From assembly GCA_964556705.1 (NCBI GenBank), contig CAZKXX010000030.1:1-37931 (forward strand): DNA of 37,931 nucleotides, read 5' to 3'. Positions 31,276 through 37,931 of the stretch are shown here, piece after piece. Positions within the stretch are counted from its first letter, which is position 1. Each line of letters begins with the position of its first letter. The translations under genes were made by a program, and so were the position numbers. Source of the DNA: CAZKXX01 sp964556705. Its GTDB lineage: Bacteria > Acidobacteriota > Terriglobia > UBA7540. The notes under the pieces were generated by a model that ran no database searches, was not told where the DNA came from, and saw nothing but the letters and a program-made list of their open reading frames with translations.

Positions 31276-31854
31276 ATGGGACTCGGATCGGTTCTCACCC
31301 TGGGCGTGTTGTTGGTCATCTTTGTTATTGGGATCGGCGTGATCCTCTACTTCATCGGCATTTACAACCGGCTGGTGCAGTTCAAGAACGACATCGCGCG
31401 GTCGTTCGCGAACATCGACGTCATGCTCAAGCAGCGCCACGACGAATTGCCGAAACTCATTGAGACCTGCAAGGGTTACATGCAGCACGAGCGGGGGACG
31501 CTGGAAGCCGTGGTCCAGGCGCGCAACGCCTACTCGAGCGCGACGACCCCGGGAGAGAAGGCCGCCGCCGACAACCTGGTGACCGCAGCGCTGCGCCAGC
31601 TCTTCGCCGTCGCCGAAGCTTATCCCGACCTGAAAGCCAACCAGAACTTCATCCAGCTCCAGTCGCGCATCACCGGGCTCGAGGAGCGCATCGCCTCGTC
31701 GCGCACGACCTTCAACGACGACGTCAACCGCTTCAATATCCGCATCGCCCAGGTGCCCGACGTCTTCGTCGCGCGCCTCCTGAACTATCAGCCCCACCCG
31801 CTGTTCGAGGCGGCCCCGGCGGACCGCGAGGACGTGCAGGTGAAGTTCACGTAG
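31276..31854 (+). CDS. LemA family protein 2
   Basis: 192 residues, a tandem paralogue of the preceding gene with the same helix plus LemA core (NDIARSFANIDVMLKQRHDELPKLIETCKGYMQHE, LFAVAEAYPDLKANQNFIQLQSRITGLEERIASSRTTFNDDVNRFNIRI). AAGGAG lies before ATG 31276. The two proteins are roughly half identical by eye and so are an old duplication that may form hetero-oligomers. They form a unit with the GIDE gene at 29535. Confidence 0.93.
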   Translation: MGLGSVLTLGVLLVIFVIGIGVILYFIGIYNRLVQFKNDIARSFANIDVMLKQRHDELPKLIETCKGYMQHERGTLEAVVQARNAYSSATTPGEKAAADNLVTAALRQLFAVAEAYPDLKANQNFIQLQSRITGLEERIASSRTTFNDDVNRFNIRIAQVPDVFVARLLNYQPHPLFEAAPADREDVQVKFT

Positions 31855-31858
31855 CAAG

Positions 31859-32034
31859 GTTTCACGACGAAGACACAGAGCTTTTTATTGTTGCTCCGTC
31901 GGGTCAAGGGGACCCTCGAAACGATTTTGATCGCTCTTTGACCAGCTTCCAGCCTGTGCAGGAATCCATAAGGCGAAGCGACCTCAATTTGGTTCTTTCC
32001 TGCTCGCAGTCTCTGTGCGTCTGTGGTGTGGCAA
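31859..32034. repeat. Degenerate CACAGAG-type inverted pair
   Basis: GTTTCACGACGAAGACACAGAG (31859-31880) and CTCTGTGCGTCTGTGGTGTGG (about 32013-32033) are imperfect complements about 130 bases apart. Same type as the pair after dapD. Confidence 0.5.
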
Positions 32035-32063
32035 CAAAAAGGCCCCCGACCACGTCGGGGGCC
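32035..32063 (-). terminator. Intrinsic terminator of the tiny peptide unit
   Basis: On the minus strand a perfect 10-bp stem GGCCCCCGAC/GTCGGGGGCC with a 3-base loop, directly followed by TTTTTGTT. It begins about 30 bases after the TAA of the 14-codon ORF. Opposite-strand genes need no terminator here in this orientation, so it belongs to the minus-strand transcript. Confidence 0.85.
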
Positions 32064-32093
32064 CTGGGGAAAGGAGGAAACCCGGGAAGGGTC

Positions 32094-32138
32094 TTATCTC
32101 TTTTTCTTCTTCGCTTTCGCCTTTTTCTTGGCTGGCAT
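32094..32138 (-). CDS. 14-residue Lys/Ala peptide
   Basis: ATG at 32136-32138, 14 codons (MPAKKKAKAKKKKR), TAA at 32094-32096. AGGAGG (32151-32156) lies 12 bases upstream, slightly long spacing. Upstream is a good minus-strand promoter and downstream a perfect terminator, so the unit is a complete transcript of about 180 bases. The peptide is almost purely lysine and alanine, resembling the basic tails of histone H1-like or nucleic-acid-binding proteins; it may bind RNA or DNA, or be a leader. The transcript could also be a regulatory RNA with a chance ORF. No similar peptide is known to me for certain. Confidence 0.6.
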   Translation of the reverse strand: MPAKKKAKAKKKKR

Positions 32139-32219
32139 GCGAGTTGCAATCCTCCTGTCTGAAGGATTAGGTTCCAGGGAGGCGCCAAGCCGTAGTGTTG
32201 AGGCGCGTCCGCACCCCAA

Positions 32220-32248
32220 TTACTAGTGGCCTGGGGTAAGAATGTCAA
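32220..32248 (-). promoter_or_regulatory. Sigma70-type promoter of the tiny peptide unit
   Basis: Minus strand: TTGACA (32243-32248), 17-base spacer, TAGTAA (32220-32225). The -35 is consensus. Predicted start near 32213. Confidence 0.65.
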
Positions 32249-32380
32249 GCAAAATATTCTGATCTTTCCACTCGCCGCACAAACGCAACCTGGCTCGACG
32301 CGCGCCACGAGGTTTGACCGCTTCGCCGAGCCTCTGCTATCGTAAGGGTTTCTACTTCGCGCGGGACGCGCGCCAGAAGC

Positions 32381-34318
32381 ATGGAGACCGTTCAAATCAC
32401 GCTCCCGGACGGGAGCCGGAAGGAATTTCCGCGCGGTGTGACGCCGCTTGAGGTGGCCAAGTCGCTCGGCGCGCGGCTCGCCGCCGAAGCACTCGCGGCT
32501 CGCGTGGACGGCCGGCTCGTGGACCTGACACACCGCATCGAATCGGACGCGCCCGTCGAACTCGTCACGCCGTCCTCGCCCGAGGGGCTGGAAATCTACC
32601 GCCACTCGACCGCGCACCTGCTCGCCGCCGCCGTCACCGAACTTTTTCCCGACGCGCATCCCGGCATCGGCCCGCCCACCGAGACCGGCTTCTTTTACGA
32701 TTTCTACCGCGAAAAGCCGTTCAACGAAGAGGATTTGAAAAAGATTGAAGAGAAGATGCGGGAGCTGGCCGCGGCCGACCTCCCGAACGAGCGCGTTTAC
32801 TTCCCGAAGGAAGAAGGTCTGAAGGTCTTCGAGCAGATGGGCGAGCTTCTGAAGTGTCAGCTCATCGAAGAGAAGGCGGAGCCGGTTTTCTCCGCCTACC
32901 GCACGGGTAAGTTTCTGGATTTCTGCCGTGGGCCGCACATTCCCTCCACCGGCCGCATCAAGGCGTTCAAGGTGCTGAGCGTGGCGGGCGCGCACTGGAA
33001 GGGCGATGAGAAATCACACCCCATGCAGCGCATTTACGGCACCGCGTTTTTCTCGAAGAAGGAACTCGACGAATATCTCCGCCAGCTCGAAGAGGCGAAG
33101 AAGCGCGACCACCGCAGACTGGGGAAAGACCTGGAACTTTTCAGCATCCAGGAAGAGGCCGGGCCCGGGTTAATCTTCTGGCATCCGAAGGGCGGCCGGG
33201 TGCGCACGATCATCGAGGACTGGTTGAGAAGCGAACTGCTGAAGCGCGGCTACGAGCTCGTTTACACGCCCCACACGATGCGGCTGAAACTGTGGGAAAC
33301 CAGCGGGCACACCAATTTCTACCGCGAAAACATGTTCGGCCCGATGGACGTCGAAAACGACCAGTACCAGCTCAAGCCCATGAACTGTCCGGGGCACATT
33401 CTGATTTATCAGTCGCGCCGGCGCAGTTACCGCGAGCTGCCGGTGCGCTTCGCCGAGCTGGGGACGGTTTATCGTTACGAGCGCTCGGGCGTGCTGCACG
33501 GGCTGATGCGCGTGCGCGGCTTTACGCAGGATGACGCGCACATCTTCTGCATGCCGGAACAACTCGAGTCGGAAGTCCAGGCGTGCGTGGAATTCGCTCA
33601 CGCGGTGCTCGAGACGTTCGGGTTCGACCGCTACGAAGTGGAACTCTCGGCGCGCGACCCCGGGCATCCCGAACACTACGCGGGCACGGAAGAGGAGTGG
33701 AAGCTGGCCGAAGGCGCGCTTTCAAACACGCTCGACCGCATGGGGATTCCCTACAAGCTCATGCCGGGCGAGGCGGTTTTCTACGGACCGAAAATTGACG
33801 TGAAGCTCGTGGATGCCATCGGGCGGCCTTGGCAACTGACCACCGTGCAGTTTGATTTCAATTTGCCGCGCCGCTTCGGGCTGGAATACGTCGCTTCCGA
33901 CGGGCAGCCGAAAACTCCCGTCATGGTGCATCGCGCGCTCTTCGGTTCGATCGAACGTTTCTTCGGCGTGCTGATCGAGCATTACGCGGGCGCGTTTCCG
34001 GTGTGGCTGGCGCCCGTGCAGGCGGTGGTGCTGCCCATCAGCGAGAAACACGCCGAGTACGCGCGCCGCGTAACGGAAGAATTGCGGGCGGCGGGCGTGC
34101 GCGTCGAACTCGACGACCGCAACGAGAAGCTCAACGCGCGCATCCGCGACGCACAGCTCGCGAAGGTTCCTGTGATGCTGGTGGCGGGCGACCGCGAAGC
34201 GCAGGCGGGCGGCGTGGCGGTGCGACGCCGCGACACCGGCGACGCGGGTTTCCGGCCCCTCGGCGAGGTCGTCGCCTGGCTGCGCGACCTCATCGACACG
34301 CGCGCCGTGAAATGGTAA
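32381..34318 (+). CDS. thrS: Threonyl-tRNA synthetase
   Basis: 645 residues, normal length. TGS domain (1-62, VQITLPDGSRKEF), editing domain with HSTAHLLAAAVTELFPD and the CRGPH region, class II catalytic core (MFGPMDVENDQYQLKPMNCPGHILIYQ with the zinc cysteine, RYERSGVLHGLMRVRGFTQDDAHIFC, PKIDVKLVDAIGRPWQLTTVQFDFNLP, HRALFGSIERFFG) and anticodon-binding domain (APVQAVVLPISEKHAEYA). It charges tRNA-Thr. It is the first gene of the translation cluster; no T-box is evident in the leader. Confidence 0.97.
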   Translation: METVQITLPDGSRKEFPRGVTPLEVAKSLGARLAAEALAARVDGRLVDLTHRIESDAPVELVTPSSPEGLEIYRHSTAHLLAAAVTELFPDAHPGIGPPTETGFFYDFYREKPFNEEDLKKIEEKMRELAAADLPNERVYFPKEEGLKVFEQMGELLKCQLIEEKAEPVFSAYRTGKFLDFCRGPHIPSTGRIKAFKVLSVAGAHWKGDEKSHPMQRIYGTAFFSKKELDEYLRQLEEAKKRDHRRLGKDLELFSIQEEAGPGLIFWHPKGGRVRTIIEDWLRSELLKRGYELVYTPHTMRLKLWETSGHTNFYRENMFGPMDVENDQYQLKPMNCPGHILIYQSRRRSYRELPVRFAELGTVYRYERSGVLHGLMRVRGFTQDDAHIFCMPEQLESEVQACVEFAHAVLETFGFDRYEVELSARDPGHPEHYAGTEEEWKLAEGALSNTLDRMGIPYKLMPGEAVFYGPKIDVKLVDAIGRPWQLTTVQFDFNLPRRFGLEYVASDGQPKTPVMVHRALFGSIERFFGVLIEHYAGAFPVWLAPVQAVVLPISEKHAEYARRVTEELRAAGVRVELDDRNEKLNARIRDAQLAKVPVMLVAGDREAQAGGVAVRRRDTGDAGFRPLGEVVAWLRDLIDTRAVKW

Positions 34319-34407
34319 GCTAGTCCACACGTTCAGACCGGATTTGCGGGTCTCGAAAGAGGCAAGAGAATTTTCGCCCGGCCCTGCGGGCCCAGGAGGG
34401 AAGGCTT

Positions 34408-35055
34408 ATCGCCGATCGCTTCATAAGGATTAACGAAAGGATTCGCGCCAAAGAAGTTCGAGTGGTGGACGAAGAGGGCAAGCAACTCGGGATCATGCCG
34501 CCCTTCGAAGCCCTCAAGATTGCCCGCAGTTCGGGGCTCGACCTGGTGGAAGTGGCGCCCACGGCCAATCCGCCCGTCTGCCGGATCATTAATTACGGGA
34601 AATACCTCTATCAGCTCAACAAGCGCCAGCACGAAGCGCGCAAGCACCAGAAGTCGGTGGGGCTGAAGGAAGTGAAGTTCCGGCCGCGCACCTCGACGCA
34701 CGATTACGAGGTGAAGAAGAACAAGATCCTCAGCTTCCTCGAAGACGGCAGCAAGGTGAAGGCGACCATCATGTTTCGCGGGCGCGAAATGGCCCACCGC
34801 GACATCGGGCGCCAGATGATGAACCGGCTGATCGAGGAAGTGAGCGAGGTGGGCCAGGTGGAGACGATGCCGCGGCAGGAAGGGCCGACCTTGACGGCCA
34901 TCATTGCGCCCAAGAAGGCTGCGGGGAAGCCGGCAGGCAAATCATCCGGAGCGTCGAACAAGGCAGGTGCGTCAGGAGCATCGAAGCCCGCGCCCCGGCC
35001 GATGGCCGGAAGCGCCACCGCCGCCTCCGGACGGCAGGAATCCTCGGGAGGATAA
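34408..35055 (+). CDS. infC: Translation initiation factor IF-3, AUC start
   Basis: 215 residues when started at ATC 34408, which lies 7 bases after AGGAGGG. This start gives the normal IF-3 N-terminus (ADRFIRINERIRAKEVRVVDEEG). Starting at the next standard codon (GTG 34462) would cut off this conserved helix. Rare start codons (AUU in E. coli, AUC in Myxococcus as I recall) are typical of infC and let IF-3 repress its own translation. The N-domain, linker (KKNKILSFLEDGSKVKATIMFRGREM) and C-domain are all present. A 45-residue Ala/Ser/Lys tail (about residues 170-215) is extra. Confidence 0.9.
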   Translation: MADRFIRINERIRAKEVRVVDEEGKQLGIMPPFEALKIARSSGLDLVEVAPTANPPVCRIINYGKYLYQLNKRQHEARKHQKSVGLKEVKFRPRTSTHDYEVKKNKILSFLEDGSKVKATIMFRGREMAHRDIGRQMMNRLIEEVSEVGQVETMPRQEGPTLTAIIAPKKAAGKPAGKSSGASNKAGASGASKPAPRPMAGSATAASGRQESSGG

Positions 35056-35058
35056 CCG

Positions 35059-35277
35059 TTGGCCAGGAAAGCCAGGAAGCTGAAGCTCAAGACCCACAAA
35101 GGGGCGGCCAAGCGTTTCAAGCTCACCGCCACGGGGAAAGTCCTGCGCGGACACGCCTTCGCGCGTCACATCCTGACTTCGAAGGCGAGCAAGCGCAAAC
35201 GCCGTTTGGCCGGGACCACGACGGCGGACAAGGCGGATGTGGCTCACATCCGTCGCATGCTGCCTTACGGCAGTTGA
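35059..35277 (+). CDS. rpmI: 50S ribosomal protein bL35
   Basis: 72 residues, 3 bases after infC, TTG start at 35059 with GGGAGG ahead. Conserved bL35 core KLKTHKGAAKRFKLTATGKVLRGHAFARHILTSKASKRKRRL is present. A short ARKARKLK extension precedes the usual N-terminus. It is in the standard infC-rpmI-rplT order. Confidence 0.95.
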   Translation: MARKARKLKLKTHKGAAKRFKLTATGKVLRGHAFARHILTSKASKRKRRLAGTTTADKADVAHIRRMLPYGS

Positions 35278-35362
35278 GGGAACAGGGGACAGGGAACAGG
35301 TTACGGGCGGCGGGTCCCCGGTCTGGTGAAGGCTTGGACTGTCACCTGTAACCTGCTCTTCC
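35278..35362. repeat. GGGAACA/GGGGACA heptamer inverted pair between rpmI and rplT
   Basis: GGGAACA, GGGGACA, GGGAACA, GGTTAC follow the rpmI stop; CACCTGTAACCTGCTCTTCCCC (about 35342-35363) is the partial complement. The heptamer type closely resembles the repeats known in heterocystous cyanobacteria. It widens the normally short rpmI-rplT gap to 166 bases. Confidence 0.7.
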
Positions 35363-35443
35363 CCGCAGGAGCGGGAAGGCGTCCGCGATCGCGGACACGG
35401 GGTGCCTTCACCGCCCTGAAACTCGCACGAAAGGAGAAACCCC

Positions 35444-35800
35444 ATGGCCCGCGTCAAGCGCGGCACGGTGCGCCGCGCCAATCGGAAGAAGCTCGCCCGG
35501 CTGACCAAAGGCTACTTCCTCAAGAAAAGCAAACTTTACAAGTTCATGAAGGAGGCCGCGGACCGCGCGGGGCGCTTCGCCTATCGCGACCGCCGGCGCA
35601 AGAAGCGCGACTTCCGCCGCCTGTGGATTATCCGCATCGGCGCGGCGGCGCGCCAGAACGAGCTCACTTATAGCCAGTTCATCCACGGGCTGAAGAAGCT
35701 CAACGTCGCGCTCGACCGCAAGGTGCTGGCCGATATGGCCGTGCGCGATGCGGCCGGGTTCAAGGAACTCGCGACGAAGGTGAAATCGGCGCTGGCGTAG
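35444..35800 (+). CDS. rplT: 50S ribosomal protein bL20
   Basis: 118 residues, normal length, starting ARVKRGTVRRANRKKLARLTKGYFLKKSKLYKF, with the family YRDRRRKKRDFRRLWIIRI core and FIHGLKKLNVALDRKVLADMAV. It binds 23S rRNA early in large-subunit assembly. AAAGGAGA precedes the ATG. Confidence 0.97.
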   Translation: MARVKRGTVRRANRKKLARLTKGYFLKKSKLYKFMKEAADRAGRFAYRDRRRKKRDFRRLWIIRIGAAARQNELTYSQFIHGLKKLNVALDRKVLADMAVRDAAGFKELATKVKSALA

Positions 35801-35866
35801 GGGCGACCCTTGTCCCTCGACTCCGCTCGGGACGCTGAGCCTGTCGAAGCGTGGTCGCCCGGCGGA

Positions 35867-35887
35867 GGGCGGGCGCAAGGCCCGCCC
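35867..35887. repeat. GGGCGGGC hairpin, copy 2
   Basis: GGGCGGGC (35867-35874) and GCCCGCCC (35880-35887), loop GCAAG, just 8 bases before the pheS start. Same element as 1999-2019. So close to the start codon it may affect ribosome access. Confidence 0.6.
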
Positions 35888-35895
35888 CGACAGGT

Positions 35896-37059
35896 ATGAC
35901 CCTCGACGACAAAGTGCGCAAAACGCTCGCCGAACTCGGCGTCTCGGACGCCGCGGGCGTCGAGCGGCTGTTCGCCGAAGTCCGCGCGGCGATGGAAACC
36001 GAGCGGCAGACGCTCATCTCGCGCGGCGCAGAAAAAGAAAATCACGCGAAAGTATGCAAAGCTCTGCGTGATCGCTGGCTGGCGCGCAAGAACGGCATCC
36101 TTTCGCTCGTTGACGAGAACTGGCTGAAGAAAGCGGCGAAGGAGATCAAGCCCGCAGTCGGGCGGCAGTTCAACGAGCTGCGGAAGGAAACGGCGAGCCT
36201 GGAAGTCCAAGAATTGGTGAAAGCTGTACCAGTCAGGAAAAAGGAGCCCACAAGGGGGCTTATTTCATCGGTGGAATTCGAGGTTCCCAGCCCGCCGGAA
36301 CCTGAAGAGGAAATCGCCGACCTCACTCTCCCCGGCTACCGCCGCCCGCTCGGCTCGCTCCATCCCGTCACGCGCGTGATGCGCGAGATCGAGCAGATTT
36401 TCATCGAAATCGGCTTCTCGATCGAGACCGGGCCGGAAGTGGAGACGGTCTATTACAACTTCGACGCGCTGAACATTCCGGAATCGCACCCGGCGCGCGA
36501 CGACTGGGATACGTTTTACACCACGACCGGAACGCTGCTGCGCACGCACACTTCGCCCGTGCAGATCCGCGCCATGCAGAAACACGGCGCGCCGCTTTAC
36601 ATCCTCGCGCCCGGCAAGGTCTACCGGCACGACAACCCGGACGCCAGCCACGCCTCGATGTTCCACCAGATCGAAGGCCTGGCCGTGGATACCGACATCT
36701 CCTTCGCCGACCTGAAGGGCACGCTCGACTTCTTCGCAAAACGATTCTTCGGGGAAAAGGTTCGCACGCGCTTTTCGCCCAGCTTCTTTCCCTTCACCGA
36801 ACCTTCGGGCGAAGTCGCCATCAGTTGCGTCCTTTGCGACGGGCGCGGCTGCCGCACCTGCAAGGAGACGGGCTGGGTGGAAGTGATGGGTTGCGGCATG
36901 GTCCATCCGGAAGTGCTGCGCGCCGGCGGCATCGACCCCGAAAAATACTCCGGCTGGGCGTTCGGCTTCGGCGCCGACCGCATGGCGATGATGAAGTACG
37001 ACATTCACGACATTCAATTGCTGTTTCAGGGCGACGTGAGGTTTTTGGAGCAGTTTTGA
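35896..37059 (+). CDS. pheS: Phenylalanyl-tRNA synthetase alpha subunit
   Basis: 387 residues from ATG 35896. The N-terminal coiled coil is followed by the class II core: PGYRRPLGSLHPVTRVMREIEQIFIEIGF, YNFDALNIPESHPARDDWDTFY, RTHTSPVQIRAM, RVYRHDNPDASHASMFHQIEG-like motif, CRTCKETGWVEVMGCGMVHPEVL and GFGADRMAMMKY. The linker between coiled coil and core (around 36225-36310) is slightly longer and less GC-rich than usual. The frame is open to 35851 through repeat DNA. The pheT gene follows after 90 bases. Confidence 0.96.
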   Translation: MTLDDKVRKTLAELGVSDAAGVERLFAEVRAAMETERQTLISRGAEKENHAKVCKALRDRWLARKNGILSLVDENWLKKAAKEIKPAVGRQFNELRKETASLEVQELVKAVPVRKKEPTRGLISSVEFEVPSPPEPEEEIADLTLPGYRRPLGSLHPVTRVMREIEQIFIEIGFSIETGPEVETVYYNFDALNIPESHPARDDWDTFYTTTGTLLRTHTSPVQIRAMQKHGAPLYILAPGKVYRHDNPDASHASMFHQIEGLAVDTDISFADLKGTLDFFAKRFFGEKVRTRFSPSFFPFTEPSGEVAISCVLCDGRGCRTCKETGWVEVMGCGMVHPEVLRAGGIDPEKYSGWAFGFGADRMAMMKYDIHDIQLLFQGDVRFLEQF

Positions 37060-37073
37060 GTTGCGAGGTCGTC

Positions 37074-37146
37074 AAGGATGAAGTTTGAAGTGTGAGAGCT
37101 GAAATCGCAGGCTCCTTCAGACTTCATCCTTCAAACCTCACACTTT
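37074..37146. repeat. AAGGATG heptamer inverted pair between pheS and pheT
   Basis: AAGGATG, AAGTTTG, AAGTGTG (37074-37094) and the opposing CTTCATCCTTCAAACCTCACACTTT-type arm (37114-37146) are partial complements. It reaches to 4 bases before the pheT ATG, where its right arm takes the place of a ribosome binding site. Confidence 0.7.
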
Positions 37147-37149
37147 TCC

Positions 37150-37931
37150 ATGAAGATTTCGCTCAACTGGCTGAAAGAATTCGTCGAAGTCCCCGTTGCG
37201 CCGAAGGAACTCGCGCGCGACCTGACGATGCTCGGCCTGAACGTCGAAGCCGTCGTTGAGGCGGGCGACGACCGCATTCTCGACATCGAAGTCACCTCCA
37301 ACCGCCCCGACTGCCTGAGCCATCTGGGAGTCGCGCGCGAGATGGCGACGCTCTACGGAAAGCCGCTGAAGCGCCCGCAGTCCGTGATGAAGGAATCGCC
37401 GGCCAGAGCCGCGGACGAAATCTCCATCGAAATTCCCGACGCCGACCTCTGCGCGCGCTACTGCGGGCGGGTGATTCGCCATGTCGAGGTCAAGCCCTCG
37501 CCCGCCTGGCTGCGAGACCGCCTCGAAGCGCTCGGCCAGCGCTCCATCAACAACGTCGCCGACGTGACGAATTACGTGCTGCTCGAGCTCGGCCATCCGC
37601 TGCACGCTTTCGATCTGGTGAAACTCCGGCAGAAGAAAATCGTCGTCCGCCGCGCCAGGGCGGGCGAACGGCTGCGCACGCTCGACGGGTTCGACCGCAC
37701 ATTGACTGCCGAGGACCTCGTCATCGCCGACGCCGAGCGCGCCGTGGCGCTGGCCGGTGTGATGGGCGGCGAGGATTCGGAAATCTCCGCTTCCACTCGC
37801 GCTGTGCTGCTCGAAAGCGCCTGGTTCGAGCCCGCCGCGATTCGCCGCACCGCGAAGTCGCAGGGGATGCGCACCGAAGCGTCCTACCGCTTCGAGCGCG
37901 GCGCGGACATCGAAATGGCGCGCGAGGCGAT
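37150..37931 (+). CDS. pheT: Phenylalanyl-tRNA synthetase beta subunit, N-terminal part
   Basis: The first 260 residues; the gene runs off the window. MKISLNWLKEFVEVPVAPKELARDLTMLGLNVE is the normal start. It continues directly into ILDIEVTSNRPDCLSHLGVAREMA, skipping the usual tRNA-binding (EMAP/OB) domain of about 100 residues. The B3/B4 editing part follows (RSINNVADVTNYVLLELGHPLHAFD, DGFDRTLTAEDLVIAD, GVMGGEDSEI, RFERGAD). This is the short PheT type seen in some phyla. No ribosome binding site is evident because a repeat arm precedes the ATG. Confidence 0.95.
   Translation, partial: MKISLNWLKEFVEVPVAPKELARDLTMLGLNVEAVVEAGDDRILDIEVTSNRPDCLSHLGVAREMATLYGKPLKRPQSVMKESPARAADEISIEIPDADLCARYCGRVIRHVEVKPSPAWLRDRLEALGQRSINNVADVTNYVLLELGHPLHAFDLVKLRQKKIVVRRARAGERLRTLDGFDRTLTAEDLVIADAERAVALAGVMGGEDSEISASTRAVLLESAWFEPAAIRRTAKSQGMRTEASYRFERGADIEMAREA

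Noticed and set aside
36215..36310. PheS linker as a repeat insertion
   Set aside because: Slightly longer and less GC-rich with a small AGCCC/GGGCT hairpin, but linker length varies in PheS and no head or second copy was found.
1..37931. tRNA, rRNA genes and transposases
   Set aside because: Looked for cloverleaf-like segments, rRNA landmarks and transposase motifs; none seen. REP-like repeats here have no RAYT gene in the window.

Overview
The window is GC-rich and gene-dense and looks like a chromosomal segment of a diderm bacterium. It has outer-membrane barrel proteins, an OmpA-type protein, Tat/Sec signal peptides and a PspC protein. The mix of genes, the abundance of palindromic and heptamer repeats and the repeat types themselves suggest Acidobacteriota. 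That assignment is inference from memory; there is no rRNA or other taxonomic marker to test it here.

Layout. 188-3531: sugar or sugar-acid metabolism (a zinc alcohol dehydrogenase, a ManD-like enolase-superfamily protein with a Tat signal) and a secreted trypsin-fold protease. 3744-6440: an unrecognised protein translationally coupled to a MerP-like heavy-metal-associated protein whose GMTCxxC motif reads GMT-UGA-GAC, i.e. a probable selenoprotein with a SECIS-like hairpin just after the UGA; then a beta-barrel protein and a PEGA lipoprotein-like protein. 6654-12910: a lysine biosynthesis operon headed by a lysine riboswitch plus intrinsic terminator: dapE-like M20 hydrolase, asd, dapB, dapA, a toxin-antitoxin cassette with a frameshifted toxin, and dapD. 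dapD carries about 40 extra residues made from three palindromic repeats. 13446-17472: a gdhA remnant with an internal deletion, an acyl-CoA dehydrogenase, a hypothetical, a zinc-ribbon/PspC protein and a bacterioferritin. 17642-23023: an OmpA-like protein converging on an archease / MBL-fold / cupin / rtcB set (RNA repair or tRNA splicing type ligase). 23206-31854: two GIDE-like membrane proteins, a TPR-containing secreted protein, repeat-derived lipoprotein fragments and two LemA proteins. 32035-32248 (minus strand): a complete tiny transcription unit (promoter, ribosome binding site, 14-codon basic peptide, terminator). 32381-37931: the translation cluster thrS-infC-rpmI-rplT-pheS-pheT, with infC apparently starting at AUC.

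Two repeat systems dominate the intergenic DNA. One is a REP-like family with a GTAG head followed by a hairpin whose stem sequence varies from copy to copy; copies sit in dapD, supply the stop codons of both rtcB and the OmpA-like gene, and form a 3 x 52 bp tandem array. The other is a set of short heptamer or octamer tandem repeats usually arranged as inverted pairs between genes, sometimes running into coding sequence (the ends of dapE and dapB, and the signal peptides of two secreted proteins). No transposase, CRISPR array, tRNA or rRNA gene was seen.

The best candidate for something new is the UGA-containing heavy-metal-binding protein at 4559-4864. The in-frame repeat expansion of dapD and the minus-strand 14-residue peptide unit come next.
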